Source: a bacterium
GTDB taxonomy: Bacteria; Cyanobacteriota; Vampirovibrionia; Gastranaerophilales; Gastranaerophilaceae
NCBI GenBank assembly: GCA_017542305.1
Contig: JAFXXK010000006.1
Span: 1-64,000, forward strand
Direction of reading: 5' to 3'
DNA: 64,000 nt
Shown here: one piece after another, positions 43,999-52,192 of the stretch
How the letters are laid out: each line of letters starts with the position of its first letter
Position numbering within the stretch: the first letter of the stretch is position 1
The notes under the pieces: model-generated
What the model was told of the DNA's origin: nothing
What the model saw: only the letters and a program-made list of their open reading frames with translations
Database searches by the model: none
Program-made: the position numbers and the translations under genes

Positions 43999-44041
43999 TC
44001 TTATCATGGTTTCAGATGAAAGAGGAAAAGGGAGAATAAAA

Positions 44042-44992
44042 ATGGCACAAAACAGAATAGGTATAGATGTTGGCGGTACTAACGTAAAATTGGCTTTGGT
44101 TAGTCCGGAGGGGAAAATTATATATTCAAATTCAATTCCGACACATGCCGAAATGGGTTATGAATATACGGTAAGTAATATAAAAGAAGCGATTCATGTA
44201 TTATTAAAAGAAACCGGAAGCAGTTCTTCAGATATTGAGGGTATTGGTTTTGGTTTCCCCGGACAGGTTGATTACAAATCGGGTATTGTCAGATTAGCGC
44301 CTAATATTCCCGGTTGGGTTGATGTGCCTATAGCAAAATTAATTGAAGATGAATTTAATATCCCGACCCGTGTTGATAATGATGTAAGATGCGCTGCGTT
44401 AGGCGAATTGAATTTCGGTGCAGGACAGGGGTGTGAAAATCTTATATGTATTACGGTAGGAACAGGTATCGGATCGGGTTTAATTGTTAACGGTAAACTT
44501 GTCAGAGGAGCTTCAAATGCGGCAGGCGAAATCGGACATATTAAACTTCAGATGAAAGACGGTCCTATATGCGGTTGCGGTGATACAGGCTGTCTGGAAG
44601 CATTTGCTTCAGGTCCTGCAATTGTTGCTATGGCGGAAAATTATATTGCAGGCGGAAAATCAACTAAATACAGAGAGCTTGCTAACCCTGATATAACTCC
44701 GTATATCGTATATGAAGCTGCGAAAGCAGGTGATCCTGTTGCAAAGAGAATATTTACAATTATGGGCGAATATATCGGTATTGGTTTATCCAGTGTAATT
44801 AACCTTTTAAATCCCGAAAAAGTTATTATCGGCGGCGGAGTTGCTGCGTCAGGTGAATTTTTAATGGGTTCTATAAAAGAAACGGTTAAGAAACGTGCCA
44901 TGAAAATTGCGGGTGAAACAGTTGAAATTGTTCCTGCACAGCTTGGCAATACCGCAGGTGTTATCGGCGCAAGTTTATTAATTGAAAGTTAA
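44042..44992 (+). CDS. glcK: ROK-family glucokinase
   Basis: Phosphorylates glucose or a related hexose with ATP. RIGIDVGGTNVKLALV is the phosphate-1 motif. VDNDVRCAALGE includes the catalytic aspartate region. The zinc signature CGCGDTGCLE and EIGHIKL are conserved. Length 316 is normal. The ATG at 44042 has GGGAG 7 bases upstream; longer starts run back through the regulator's terminator. It is probably monocistronic. Confidence 0.92.
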   Translation: MAQNRIGIDVGGTNVKLALVSPEGKIIYSNSIPTHAEMGYEYTVSNIKEAIHVLLKETGSSSSDIEGIGFGFPGQVDYKSGIVRLAPNIPGWVDVPIAKLIEDEFNIPTRVDNDVRCAALGELNFGAGQGCENLICITVGTGIGSGLIVNGKLVRGASNAAGEIGHIKLQMKDGPICGCGDTGCLEAFASGPAIVAMAENYIAGGKSTKYRELANPDITPYIVYEAAKAGDPVAKRIFTIMGEYIGIGLSSVINLLNPEKVIIGGGVAASGEFLMGSIKETVKKRAMKIAGETVEIVPAQLGNTAGVIGASLLIES

Positions 44993-45009
44993 TAAAATAT
45001 TTTCTACCC

Positions 45010-45055
45010 TTGACAAATCCCAAAAATATGACATAATGATAATATATCAGGAGGG
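45010..45055 (+). promoter_or_regulatory. Promoter and ribosome site before the poly-G tract
   Basis: TTGACA (45010-45015), 16 bases, and an extended -10 TG-A-CATAAT (45029-45037). They are followed by a near-ideal ribosome site AGGAGGG (45049-45055), 5 bases before ATG 45061. These strong signals lead into a frame that ends after 17 codons, unless the G tract changes length. Confidence 0.75.
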
Positions 45056-45060
45056 TTAAA

Positions 45061-45114
45061 ATGACGATTATATCTGTATTTACGGCATATAGGGGGGGGG
45101 GTAGCCTCTCATAG
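45061..45114 (+). other. Short out-of-frame start running into a G10 tract
   Basis: ATG 45061 opens a frame of 17 codons that crosses ten consecutive G (45092-45101) and stops at TAG 45112-45114. One G fewer would place this ATG in frame with the prepilin-like sequence, because that frame has no stop from 45065 to 46022. With eleven G the reading frame would stop at once. This is the layout of a slipped-strand contingency switch, or of a gene whose start was separated by an inserted repeat. Confidence 0.55.
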
Positions 45115-45161
45115 CAATGGTTTAGAGGGTTTCGATACTGCTTCGCAACATACAATAGGAA

Positions 45162-45386
45162 GTTCTCTCCAAGGGGGAGAACAAGATTTCTTAGTGAGCG
45201 ATAGCGAACTTAGAAATCTAAGAGGGGGGTTATCCCGTAGGGAAAATGAAAGACCAACCCCTATCAATTTGTCGAAATCTTTGATTTCGCAACAAATTGG
45301 ATACTCGGTAGAGTGCACCCGAAAATCTAATTTTCGCAATGCTCAAATTGATTTTCTACCCTCACCCCTAGGAGAGGGTAGAAAGA
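45162..45386. repeat. Mosaic of hairpin units inside the prepilin leader
   Basis: Five inverted repeats follow one another: TTCTCTCC/GGGGAGAA (about 45163-45181); a longer imperfect one at about 45186-45220; CAATTTGT-CGAAATC paired with its near complement (about 45267-45300); CGAAAAT/ATTTTCG (about 45320-45337); CTACCCTC/GAGGGTAG (about 45356-45382). The whole stretch keeps the prepilin frame open. It resembles intergenic palindromic repeat elements rather than ordinary coding DNA. Confidence 0.6.
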
Positions 45387-46024
45387 AAGCAGCATTTACT
45401 TTAGCAGAGGTCTTAATTACCCTCGGTATTATTGGTGTTGTTGCGGCATTGACTATGCCTATGCTTATACAAAGTTATCAGGAACGGACAACCGTTTCCA
45501 GAGTAAAAAAGATGTACACGACTCTGGCAAATGCATATAATCTTTATTTAGCTGAGGATAACCATTTCCTTGAGACTACTGCTAATCCGGATGATGCAAC
45601 GAAGGTTGCAGATATTTTTAAACCCTATCTGAATATTTCAAAAGACTGTGGTACAAGTAGTACTGCTTGCTTGGCTAATCTGACTTATAAACTTAAAAAT
45701 GGTGGTGATAGTGAGAATTATTCTGCAGACAATATATATTATAAGTTATTATTAAATGATGGTTCAACCTTGTGGTTTAGAGGGAAACAATCAAATGAAG
45801 ATGATATAAGCGGTGTGGCTTTTTTTGATACTAATGGTAATAATCCGCCAAATAAGTGGGGACATGATGTATTTGCATTGAGTATAAAACGTGACAGACT
45901 TGCGCCAGCACGAAATTTCAATTCACATTGCAGTTCTGAACGTAGTACCGGTTGGGGATGTATAGAATGGATATTAATCAAAGACAATATGGAATATCTG
46001 CATAAGAGCGGATTAAGTTTATAA
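45194..46024 (+). CDS. Type IV prepilin-like protein (2), unusual N-terminus
   Basis: GEGRKKA is followed by FTLAEVLITLGIIGVVAALTM, the prepilin cleavage site and helix; F(+1) is at 45395 and E at +5. The C-terminal part (SKDCG, LNDGSTLWFRG, NNPPNKWGHD, GWGCIEW) matches the other prepilin-like protein at 11527. From the GTG at 45194, which has no ribosome site, the leader would be 67 residues. From ATG 45061, after loss of one G, it would be 111 residues. Normal leaders are 5-25. The leader is encoded by hairpin-type repeats. In the sequence as given the strong start is out of frame, so the gene may be off or poorly expressed. It converges on the M48-like gene with 16 bases between. Confidence 0.7.
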   Translation: MSDSELRNLRGGLSRRENERPTPINLSKSLISQQIGYSVECTRKSNFRNAQIDFLPSPLGEGRKKAAFTLAEVLITLGIIGVVAALTMPMLIQSYQERTTVSRVKKMYTTLANAYNLYLAEDNHFLETTANPDDATKVADIFKPYLNISKDCGTSSTACLANLTYKLKNGGDSENYSADNIYYKLLLNDGSTLWFRGKQSNEDDISGVAFFDTNGNNPPNKWGHDVFALSIKRDRLAPARNFNSHCSSERSTGWGCIEWILIKDNMEYLHKSGLSL

Positions 46025-46040
46025 TTAGCAGAAACATATT

Positions 46041-46796
46041 TTAACGACTTTTATATGATTTTTCTTCGGGTTCTGTTATGGATTTCAGAAGTTCGGGAGT
46101 TACTCCCCAAAATCTTAGTTTGCTCGTTGTTTGGTCATATTTATCGAGTTTTTTGTTTCTGTTAGTGTTGAATTTTTCCTGTGTTCTGTTAAATTTTCTG
46201 TTTTTCTTTTTGTTGAATTTTATTTCGTTTATTTCAGGTTCTATATGGGCAAGGAATGTTTTATATTCATCGCTGTTGTTGTATCCTGCAAGAATTTTAG
46301 ACGGATAATTGAAGTACAAATAATTATATAAATATTCGGCTTCTTCGTTATGAGCGGGTGTATTTGTTGCATTTTCTATCGGATTTTTGGGCTTTTTGGT
46401 TAATACGGCAATTCCTGCAAGCGGATTATAGCCGCTGTTTATCATTAAGTCCATTCCCATTGCATCAATATCTTTGGAATCGGTAAATTTGCTGTTTGGT
46501 ATAATATTTTTTACAATAATTTCTCCGAGTTCGTGAGATATAAGATACGCGACTTCGTTATCATTGGATGTGTATTCCAAATCAGAAATATTTATCTGAA
46601 CCGTATTTGCAGCTATTGCATATTTGTTGTTCGGAGTACCGCTAACGGTTTCAAAATGTATAGTGCCCGGCAGACTGTTCTTTTTTGCAATAATTGTTCC
46701 GACATGCGAAACCCGTTCGGAAGCAACCCAATTAGAGGCATAGGCAGGCATTGCACAAAATGCAGCTGTAAGTATTACTGATAAAAACCTCCTCAA
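46041..46796 (-). CDS. Secreted M48-like protein with altered zinc motif
   Basis: A signal peptide (first 20 residues from TTG 46796, ending AYA) precedes a domain resembling M48 metallopeptidases. EVAYLISHELGEIIV matches the HExxH helix, and DIDAMGMDLMINSGYNPLAG matches the later E/D-containing helix with its AGYdP-like end. The motif here is HELGE: the second zinc histidine is glutamate. It may be inactive or bind metal differently. The C-terminal 60 residues are lysine/asparagine-rich. I chose TTG 46796 because AAAGGAG lies 5 bases before it; a TTG at 46811 would contain this ribosome site. Confidence 0.7.
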   Translation of the reverse strand: MRRFLSVILTAAFCAMPAYASNWVASERVSHVGTIIAKKNSLPGTIHFETVSGTPNNKYAIAANTVQINISDLEYTSNDNEVAYLISHELGEIIVKNIIPNSKFTDSKDIDAMGMDLMINSGYNPLAGIAVLTKKPKNPIENATNTPAHNEEAEYLYNYLYFNYPSKILAGYNNSDEYKTFLAHIEPEINEIKFNKKKNRKFNRTQEKFNTNRNKKLDKYDQTTSKLRFWGVTPELLKSITEPEEKSYKSR

Positions 46797-46816
46797 AGTT
46801 ACTCCTTTCAATTATT

Positions 46817-47503
46817 TTAGTCCATAAATCTGAATTTTATCAGAGCTTTGACTGCGTGAATACCGTCCACCCAGGTGATTTTTTTGCCTTCTGCAAATTC
46901 TCTGCCATAATATGAAATAGGCACTTCGTATAATCTTGCCCCGCGTTTCAGAACTTTTGCGGTAATTTCAGGTTCAAAATCAAATCTGTTGGATTTGATT
47001 TCGATGCCTTTTATAAATTCTGCCTTGAAAGCTTTATAGCATGTTTCCATGTCGGTTAAGGTCGAACCGTATAAGATATTTGTCAAAAGCGATAAAAATT
47101 TATTGCCCATCAAGTGTAAAAACATAAACGAACGGGACGGTTTACCGCCGTTAAGTCTTGACCCGTAACAAACATCAGCCTTATTTTCAATAATTAACTG
47201 AATAAGGTCATGGTAATCTTTCGGGTCATATTCCAAATCCGCGTCCTGAATAATTATTATATCACCTGTAGCTTCTTTAAATCCGTCACGAAGAGCTGCA
47301 CCTTTACCCTGATTAACGTCGTGATACAAAACTTTATATGGCAACTCTGAATATAATTCTTTTGTGCCGTCGGTTGAACAGTCATCAATAAGAATAATTT
47401 CCTTCTCTAACCCGCAGAAATCAGCTTCTTCAACCTTTTTGAGAATTTCTTTTAATGTAGCTGCCTCATTATAAACAGGAATTAATATACTAATTTTATT
47501 CAT
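46817..47503 (-). CDS. Family 2 glycosyltransferase, DPM1-like
   Basis: Cytoplasmic GT-A enzyme that transfers a sugar from a nucleotide donor, often to a polyprenyl phosphate. ILIPVYNEAATL opens the fold, IDDCSTDGT is the nucleotide loop, and IIIQDADLEYDP carries the DxD metal motif. ETCYKAFK and the later FEPEITAKVLKRG block are typical of dolichol/undecaprenyl-phosphate mannose or glucose synthases. The 228-residue product lacks C-terminal membrane helices. It precedes the M48-like gene by about 20 bases on the same strand. Acceptor unknown. Confidence 0.9.
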   Translation of the reverse strand: MNKISILIPVYNEAATLKEILKKVEEADFCGLEKEIILIDDCSTDGTKELYSELPYKVLYHDVNQGKGAALRDGFKEATGDIIIIQDADLEYDPKDYHDLIQLIIENKADVCYGSRLNGGKPSRSFMFLHLMGNKFLSLLTNILYGSTLTDMETCYKAFKAEFIKGIEIKSNRFDFEPEITAKVLKRGARLYEVPISYYGREFAEGKKITWVDGIHAVKALIKFRFMD

Positions 47504-47586
47504 AATACAAATCTCTCTTAAAAATATTTTGTCTTATCCCTAAATATATTGTATAATAAAAAAAGAAAGTTGTAAAAGGATTAACA

Positions 47587-48528
47587 ATGACCAAAATGCA
47601 AAAAGATGCAGCAAAGGATATTATTGTAAATATATTGGGTTTTGTAATGGCACAAAAGTACGGCGAAGCTTTGGATGCCATAGATAAAGCTTATAAATTA
47701 TTTAAGAGTGAAAAATCTGCGGAATATATTTCAATTGTAATGAGTTTAAATTCGCTTGTAAAAGTAGTATCGGGTGAGGGACAGGTTCAGGATGCATTGG
47801 CTTCCGTTAAATACGCAGGTGACCTGGCTGGCTTTGCAAAGAGTGAAACGGCTGAGTTTTTCAAAGAATATGCTTTGGCTGAAATTTATTACAAAAATAA
47901 AGATACGTTTGTTGCATTATGTCATTATAATAATGCCAAAAATCTGTGTATATCAATAAAAGATGAATATGAACTCAGCGGTTACGTTATTGCAAGAATT
48001 AAACAGATACGTTCCGAGCAGGAATTTTTATTCCCGCCGACAAGTGATCCGCTTGTTTCACTTGTAAAAATCGGACGTTCAATTACTGCTCAGACAGATA
48101 TTGATGTATTGTTGAGGGTTATCGCAGAAGAAACAAAATTGGCACTTCAGGCTGACAGATGTACCGTATTTTTACTTGATAAAGAGAAAAATGAATTATG
48201 GTCTAAAGTTGCTTTGGGATTAGACAGTCAGGAGCTTCGTTTCCCTGCCGATAAAGGTTTGGCAGGTTATACCGTAAAAACAGGCGAATCCATAAATATT
48301 ACCGATGCTTACAATGATTCCAGGTTTAATCCTGAAGTAGATAAATCTACCGGATATACAACAAAAACTATTCTTTGTATGCCTATTAAAAACAATAATC
48401 AGGATATTATAGGTGCTTTTCAGGTATTAAATAAGCTGAACGGCGTGTTCACAAAAAATGATGAAGACTTGCTTATAGCCATAGGCGGCAGCGCAAGTAT
48501 TGCATTGGAAAATGCTCAATTATTCTAG
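47587..48528 (+). CDS. GAF-domain protein, 5' part of an interrupted GAF/HD-GYP gene
   Basis: Residues 1-150 are helical and TPR-like. A GAF domain spans about 165-312 (IDVLLRVIAEETKLALQADRCTVFLLD, GLAGYTVKTGESINI, GAFQVLNKL). The frame ends at TAG 48526-48528 in AQLF-stop, and the same frame continues without another stop into an HD-GYP domain. The next codons are CAG CAG, so a single C-to-T change of a CAG would explain the stop. GAF domains bind small ligands and commonly sit before HD-GYP domains. AAAGGA precedes the ATG. Confidence 0.75.
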   Translation: MTKMQKDAAKDIIVNILGFVMAQKYGEALDAIDKAYKLFKSEKSAEYISIVMSLNSLVKVVSGEGQVQDALASVKYAGDLAGFAKSETAEFFKEYALAEIYYKNKDTFVALCHYNNAKNLCISIKDEYELSGYVIARIKQIRSEQEFLFPPTSDPLVSLVKIGRSITAQTDIDVLLRVIAEETKLALQADRCTVFLLDKEKNELWSKVALGLDSQELRFPADKGLAGYTVKTGESINITDAYNDSRFNPEVDKSTGYTTKTILCMPIKNNNQDIIGAFQVLNKLNGVFTKNDEDLLIAIGGSASIALENAQLF

Positions 48529-49299
48529 CAGCAGAAAGAACTTTATAAAGAACAGAAATTATTGTTTGACAGCTTTATAAATACGCTTGCATCCTCAATA
48601 GATGCCCGTGATAAGATTACAGCAGGTCATTCTTCGAGAGTTAAACTGTATTCTATGCTTATTGTTGATGAACTCGGACTGGATGAGCACAAAAAAGAAA
48701 TTATTGAAAAGGCTGCAACCCTCCATGATATCGGTAAAATCGGTATAAGAGATTCGGTATTGCAAAAAGAAGGTAAACTGACAGACGAAGAATATAAACA
48801 TATTCAGGAGCATGTTCAGATAACATATAATATTCTGGAAAATATCGGTCTGAATGAAGACTTTAAAGAAATAAACGAGATAGCATGTTCGCACCACGAA
48901 AAATATGACGGAACAGGTTATCACAGGCACTTAAAAGGGGAAGATATTCCGTACGGCGGCAGAATACTTGCCGTATCCGACGTATTTGATGCCATAACTT
49001 CAAAAAGACACTATCGTGACAAAATGCCTATAGTTAATGTTATAGATATTTTGTTAAAGGGCAGAAATACTCATTTCGATGCAAAATTGGTAGATGTATT
49101 TTTAAAGATTCCGGTAAATAAAATTGTTAAAGTATTTCTTACCGAAAATCATAATAAGTTAAAAGCCAAAGATGATAAAACCTTAAGCAAGTACAATTTA
49201 TCAGATATATACAATATGGGGACAAAAGAAAATCCAACGGAAGAAGAAAAAGAAATAGTTTCGTTGTTTAATTACTATTATTCGGGGAAGCAGGATTAG
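48529..49299 (+). pseudogene. HD-GYP domain, 3' part of the interrupted gene
   Basis: HD-GYP proteins hydrolyse cyclic di-GMP. AATLHDIGKIGI holds the HD pair, SHHEKYDGTGYHRHLKGEDIP the second metal cluster, and GGRILAVSDVFDAITSKRHYRDKM the third block. The GYP triplet reads GYH. The part after the TAG begins QQKELYKEQ, a normal linker after a GAF domain. The first possible starts are TTG 48562 or later codons, none with a ribosome site, so separate translation is doubtful. It could be a nonsense pseudogene, a suppressed amber codon, or a sequence error. TAG is a frequent normal stop elsewhere in the window. Confidence 0.65.
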
Positions 49300-49309
49300 A
49301 AAGAGGAAA

Positions 49310-50854
49310 ATGCAGTTAGGGAAAATAATATTTAATGCGTCTATAGCAATAATTATGTCGGCATTGAGCTCTCAGGCCGCTATGCTTGACTACCTGAGCC
49401 CTGTTGACCCTACTCAGGTAAAACCGTTGAAAGACAGCAGAGAAGAAAGTCTTTACTCCGTAACTACGGCGCAAAAAGCCAAATTAACAAAAAATTCCGT
49501 AAAAAATCAGTACGAAATAGCAATGCAGAGATTTATGCAGACAAATGTTAAATCCGCATATATGGATTTTAAAATTCTGATTGAGAATGTTATGCCTAAT
49601 GATTATGCGTATTTGAGAATGGCTGACAGCATGGCTGAAATCGGTTTGTTTGATTTGAGTAATCTGGCTATGAGCAGAGTTTCCGATAAAGATATTTTGT
49701 CTGTCAGGTCTGATGATTTGAAACGGTTTTATTTCCCGAAAAACAGTCTGACGAATGCTGATGAAATTTATCTTGCGGAAGTTTATTCAAATATTATGTA
49801 TAATGCTTTAAGCAAAGAAGCTACTGCAGAGTTAATTAAAAACACCGATTTAATGCAGAAATCTGATTACGCAAATTATATTGCAGCCTTGGGTTTTTTG
49901 AAAGCGGGAAATCTGAAAAATGCAAAATTCTATATTGATAAAGCTCTTGCTGTTAATCCGGATAATATAAATTATCAAAAACTGAAAATAGAAGTTCTTT
50001 TGCAGGATGATAATTCAAAAGATGCGCTAAAAGTGCTTGAAAATATTAAAAAACACAGTTTTAATACTACGACTTACCGTTCAAAAATGGATACACTTGA
50101 AAAATATACAAAGTACAAAGTCGAAAAAGATGAAACATTAAAGAAATATTATTTGGCATTGTATTATTGCTCAATTAATGACGATTTCAAGGCTTTGCGT
50201 ACTTTGCAGACCGCAATTACGGGTAAAAAGAAGACTAATCGTTTAGTTTACGGATTAATGTCAGAAGTTTATTACCGCCAGAAAGAATATGAAAAAGCTC
50301 AGAATTTTGCTGAAAAATCATTACAGTTTGGCGGAAATAACAAAGACGCTCTGATGGTTTTGGGAAAGGTAAGTTACAGAAATAAAAATTATAAAGATGC
50401 AGTAAAATACTTTAAAGCGGCAGGTCAGGATTCAAGTGCAATGGTTTGGATGGCTATGTCATATTCCGCAGGCGGGAATGACAAACAGGCAAGAGAAGTA
50501 TATTATAAAATTCTGAAAGAACATTCGGACTGCTCTGATGCATATTATAACGTAGCTTTGTACGAAAAAGACAGGACTGTTGAATATCTTAAAAAAGCTA
50601 TTGCAATAAATCTTAACTCTGTTGATGGCTGGCTTGAGTTGGCAAAATCTGCTATAGCTTTAAATAATACTGTTTCTGCGGGGAAATATTTGGATATCGT
50701 AAAATATATTGACGAAAATGATTTTAGATATTATTATTATCAAGGATTGGTTTGTAAAGCTCGCGGTCTTTATCAGGATGCAAATTACTATTTTAAAAAG
50801 AGCCTTACGCTTAATCCGGACAATGAGCTTGCCAAAAAGGAGCTTGGTATATGA
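49310..50854 (+). CDS. Exported TPR-repeat protein, 514 aa
   Basis: A signal peptide or anchor (residues 1-23, ending QAA) is followed by a polar stretch and many tetratricopeptide units. Clear ones are YANYIAALGFLKAGNLKNAKFYIDKALAVNP (about 182-212), VYYRQKEYEKAQNFAEKSLQFG, and the last unit GLVCKARGLYQDANYYFKKSLTLNP. TPR proteins bind partner proteins. The stop overlaps the ATG of the response-regulator gene (ATGA), indicating coupling. The pairing of an exported scaffold with a cytoplasmic regulator is odd, and no kinase is present. Confidence 0.88.
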   Translation: MQLGKIIFNASIAIIMSALSSQAAMLDYLSPVDPTQVKPLKDSREESLYSVTTAQKAKLTKNSVKNQYEIAMQRFMQTNVKSAYMDFKILIENVMPNDYAYLRMADSMAEIGLFDLSNLAMSRVSDKDILSVRSDDLKRFYFPKNSLTNADEIYLAEVYSNIMYNALSKEATAELIKNTDLMQKSDYANYIAALGFLKAGNLKNAKFYIDKALAVNPDNINYQKLKIEVLLQDDNSKDALKVLENIKKHSFNTTTYRSKMDTLEKYTKYKVEKDETLKKYYLALYYCSINDDFKALRTLQTAITGKKKTNRLVYGLMSEVYYRQKEYEKAQNFAEKSLQFGGNNKDALMVLGKVSYRNKNYKDAVKYFKAAGQDSSAMVWMAMSYSAGGNDKQAREVYYKILKEHSDCSDAYYNVALYEKDRTVEYLKKAIAINLNSVDGWLELAKSAIALNNTVSAGKYLDIVKYIDENDFRYYYYQGLVCKARGLYQDANYYFKKSLTLNPDNELAKKELGI

Positions 50855-51498
50855 AGAAAAATATTTTAATAGTTGAGGATCATGAACTCACCAGATTCGG
50901 GTTAAAAACTGCATTTGACGGGGTGGATTTCGTCGGCACTTTGTATGAAGCCGAGTCTGCGGAAAAAGCTATTGAAGTATTTAATAACAACCCTGTTGAT
51001 ATCGTTATTATGGACTTGGGACTTCCGGTTATGAACGGTATTGATGCAACAAAAGTTATTCGCAGTTCAAATAAAGATGTAAAAATTATTATATTGACTT
51101 CACATAATGATGAAAAAGAAGTTATTAACAGTTTAAGAGCAGGTGCAAATGCATATTGTTCAAAAGAAATTAATCCGCAGCGTCTTATACAGGTTGTTCA
51201 ATCCGTAGCGGATGGTGCGGCATGGTTTGACCCCAGCATCGCCCATATCGTTCTGAAAGCAACTACAAATTCTCCGATGCTCGATGCGGAAAATAATGCT
51301 AAAGAATATGATTTGACGGCAAGAGAAACCCAGATATTAAAGCTTATGACCGAAGGGTACAGTAATATGGAAATAGCTCAGATACTTGTTATAAGCATAA
51401 ATACAACAAAAGCACATGTTGCAAATATTTTGCAGAAATTGGAAGTTGATGACCGTTTACAGGCGGCATTAAAAGCTTTAAAATATAAAATAGTGTAA
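50851..51498 (+). CDS. NarL/FixJ-type response regulator
   Basis: Two-component transcription factor. The receiver domain has the acidic pair E9-D10, the phosphoacceptor D55 in IVIMDLGLP, T-loop IILTSH and K in CSKEI. The LuxR-type helix-turn-helix lies at about residues 148-205 (LTARETQILKLMTEGYSN, TTKAHVANILQKLEVDDR). Length 215 is standard. It overlaps the TPR gene by 4 bases. No histidine kinase is adjacent, so its partner kinase is unlinked or it is regulated otherwise. Confidence 0.95.
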   Translation: MKKNILIVEDHELTRFGLKTAFDGVDFVGTLYEAESAEKAIEVFNNNPVDIVIMDLGLPVMNGIDATKVIRSSNKDVKIIILTSHNDEKEVINSLRAGANAYCSKEINPQRLIQVVQSVADGAAWFDPSIAHIVLKATTNSPMLDAENNAKEYDLTARETQILKLMTEGYSNMEIAQILVISINTTKAHVANILQKLEVDDRLQAALKALKYKIV

Positions 51499-51527
51499 TA
51501 CCCCCATTTATAAGGAGATAATAACGC

Positions 51528-52061
51528 ATGATAGACTATACAAAAGAAGAATTAGTTGAATTGTTGGCAAAGCATCCTGAAAAATTTAATCAGTGGAAAC
51601 AAGAACAGGACGAGGTGGATTTGTCCGAAATCGATTTTTCAACCATGTCATTTAATGAAGTGGATTTTTCTAATGTTGACCTTAATTCAAGTTCTTTTTC
51701 CGATTGCAATATATCTTTGGTAAATTTCAACAACGCAGATTTGACGTCGGTTGATTTTACGAGAGCTAAAATTGTTGAATGCGATTTCTCCGAAAGCTTG
51801 TTAAACGGTGCAGATTGCAGTTATGCGGAAATGACATACTGTAATTTTAACGATGCGGATTTGGCAGGTTGTATATTCTCGGAATCTAATCTGAGCAATT
51901 CTGATTTTACAAGTTCGTATAATCTTCATGCTTGCCGATTTGATGATGAAACAGTGTGGCCTGATCCCGAGCTTATGCCGGATGATTTTGATGCGGTTTA
52001 TAAAGATGATTTGTCTGCAATGAAAGATGAAGAAGACGATTTTTCTGCCGGTGATTACTAG
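51528..52061 (+). CDS. Pentapeptide-repeat protein
   Basis: Residues 29-140 show a five-residue period with a central L or F (SEIDF, NEVDF, SNVDL, NNADL, TSVDF, NGADC, NDADL). This builds a right-handed four-sided beta helix. The N-terminal 25 residues and the acidic C-terminal tail are outside the helix. Some family members mimic DNA and inhibit gyrase, but the function of most is unknown. It follows the response regulator by 29 bases with AAGGAG upstream and may be in the same operon. Confidence 0.9.
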   Translation: MIDYTKEELVELLAKHPEKFNQWKQEQDEVDLSEIDFSTMSFNEVDFSNVDLNSSSFSDCNISLVNFNNADLTSVDFTRAKIVECDFSESLLNGADCSYAEMTYCNFNDADLAGCIFSESNLSNSDFTSSYNLHACRFDDETVWPDPELMPDDFDAVYKDDLSAMKDEEDDFSAGDY

Positions 52062-52192
52062 AGAGTAATTGGATTTTATTATACTTTTTTATTAATTAAG
52101 AAATAATAAGAATTTATTATAAAATTTGAATTGAGAGCAATTATATAGTAGAGTAATCATAGAGGGTATTATAAATATCAGGGAGATGAAAA

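Noticed and set aside
43922-44041. Upstream extension of the ROK kinase
   Set aside because: It passes through the terminator of the RHH gene; the ATG at 44042 has a good ribosome site and matches the family start.
48526-48528. General recoding of TAG to glutamine
   Set aside because: Many other genes in the window end naturally at TAG, so this one in-frame TAG is better explained as a local mutation or error.
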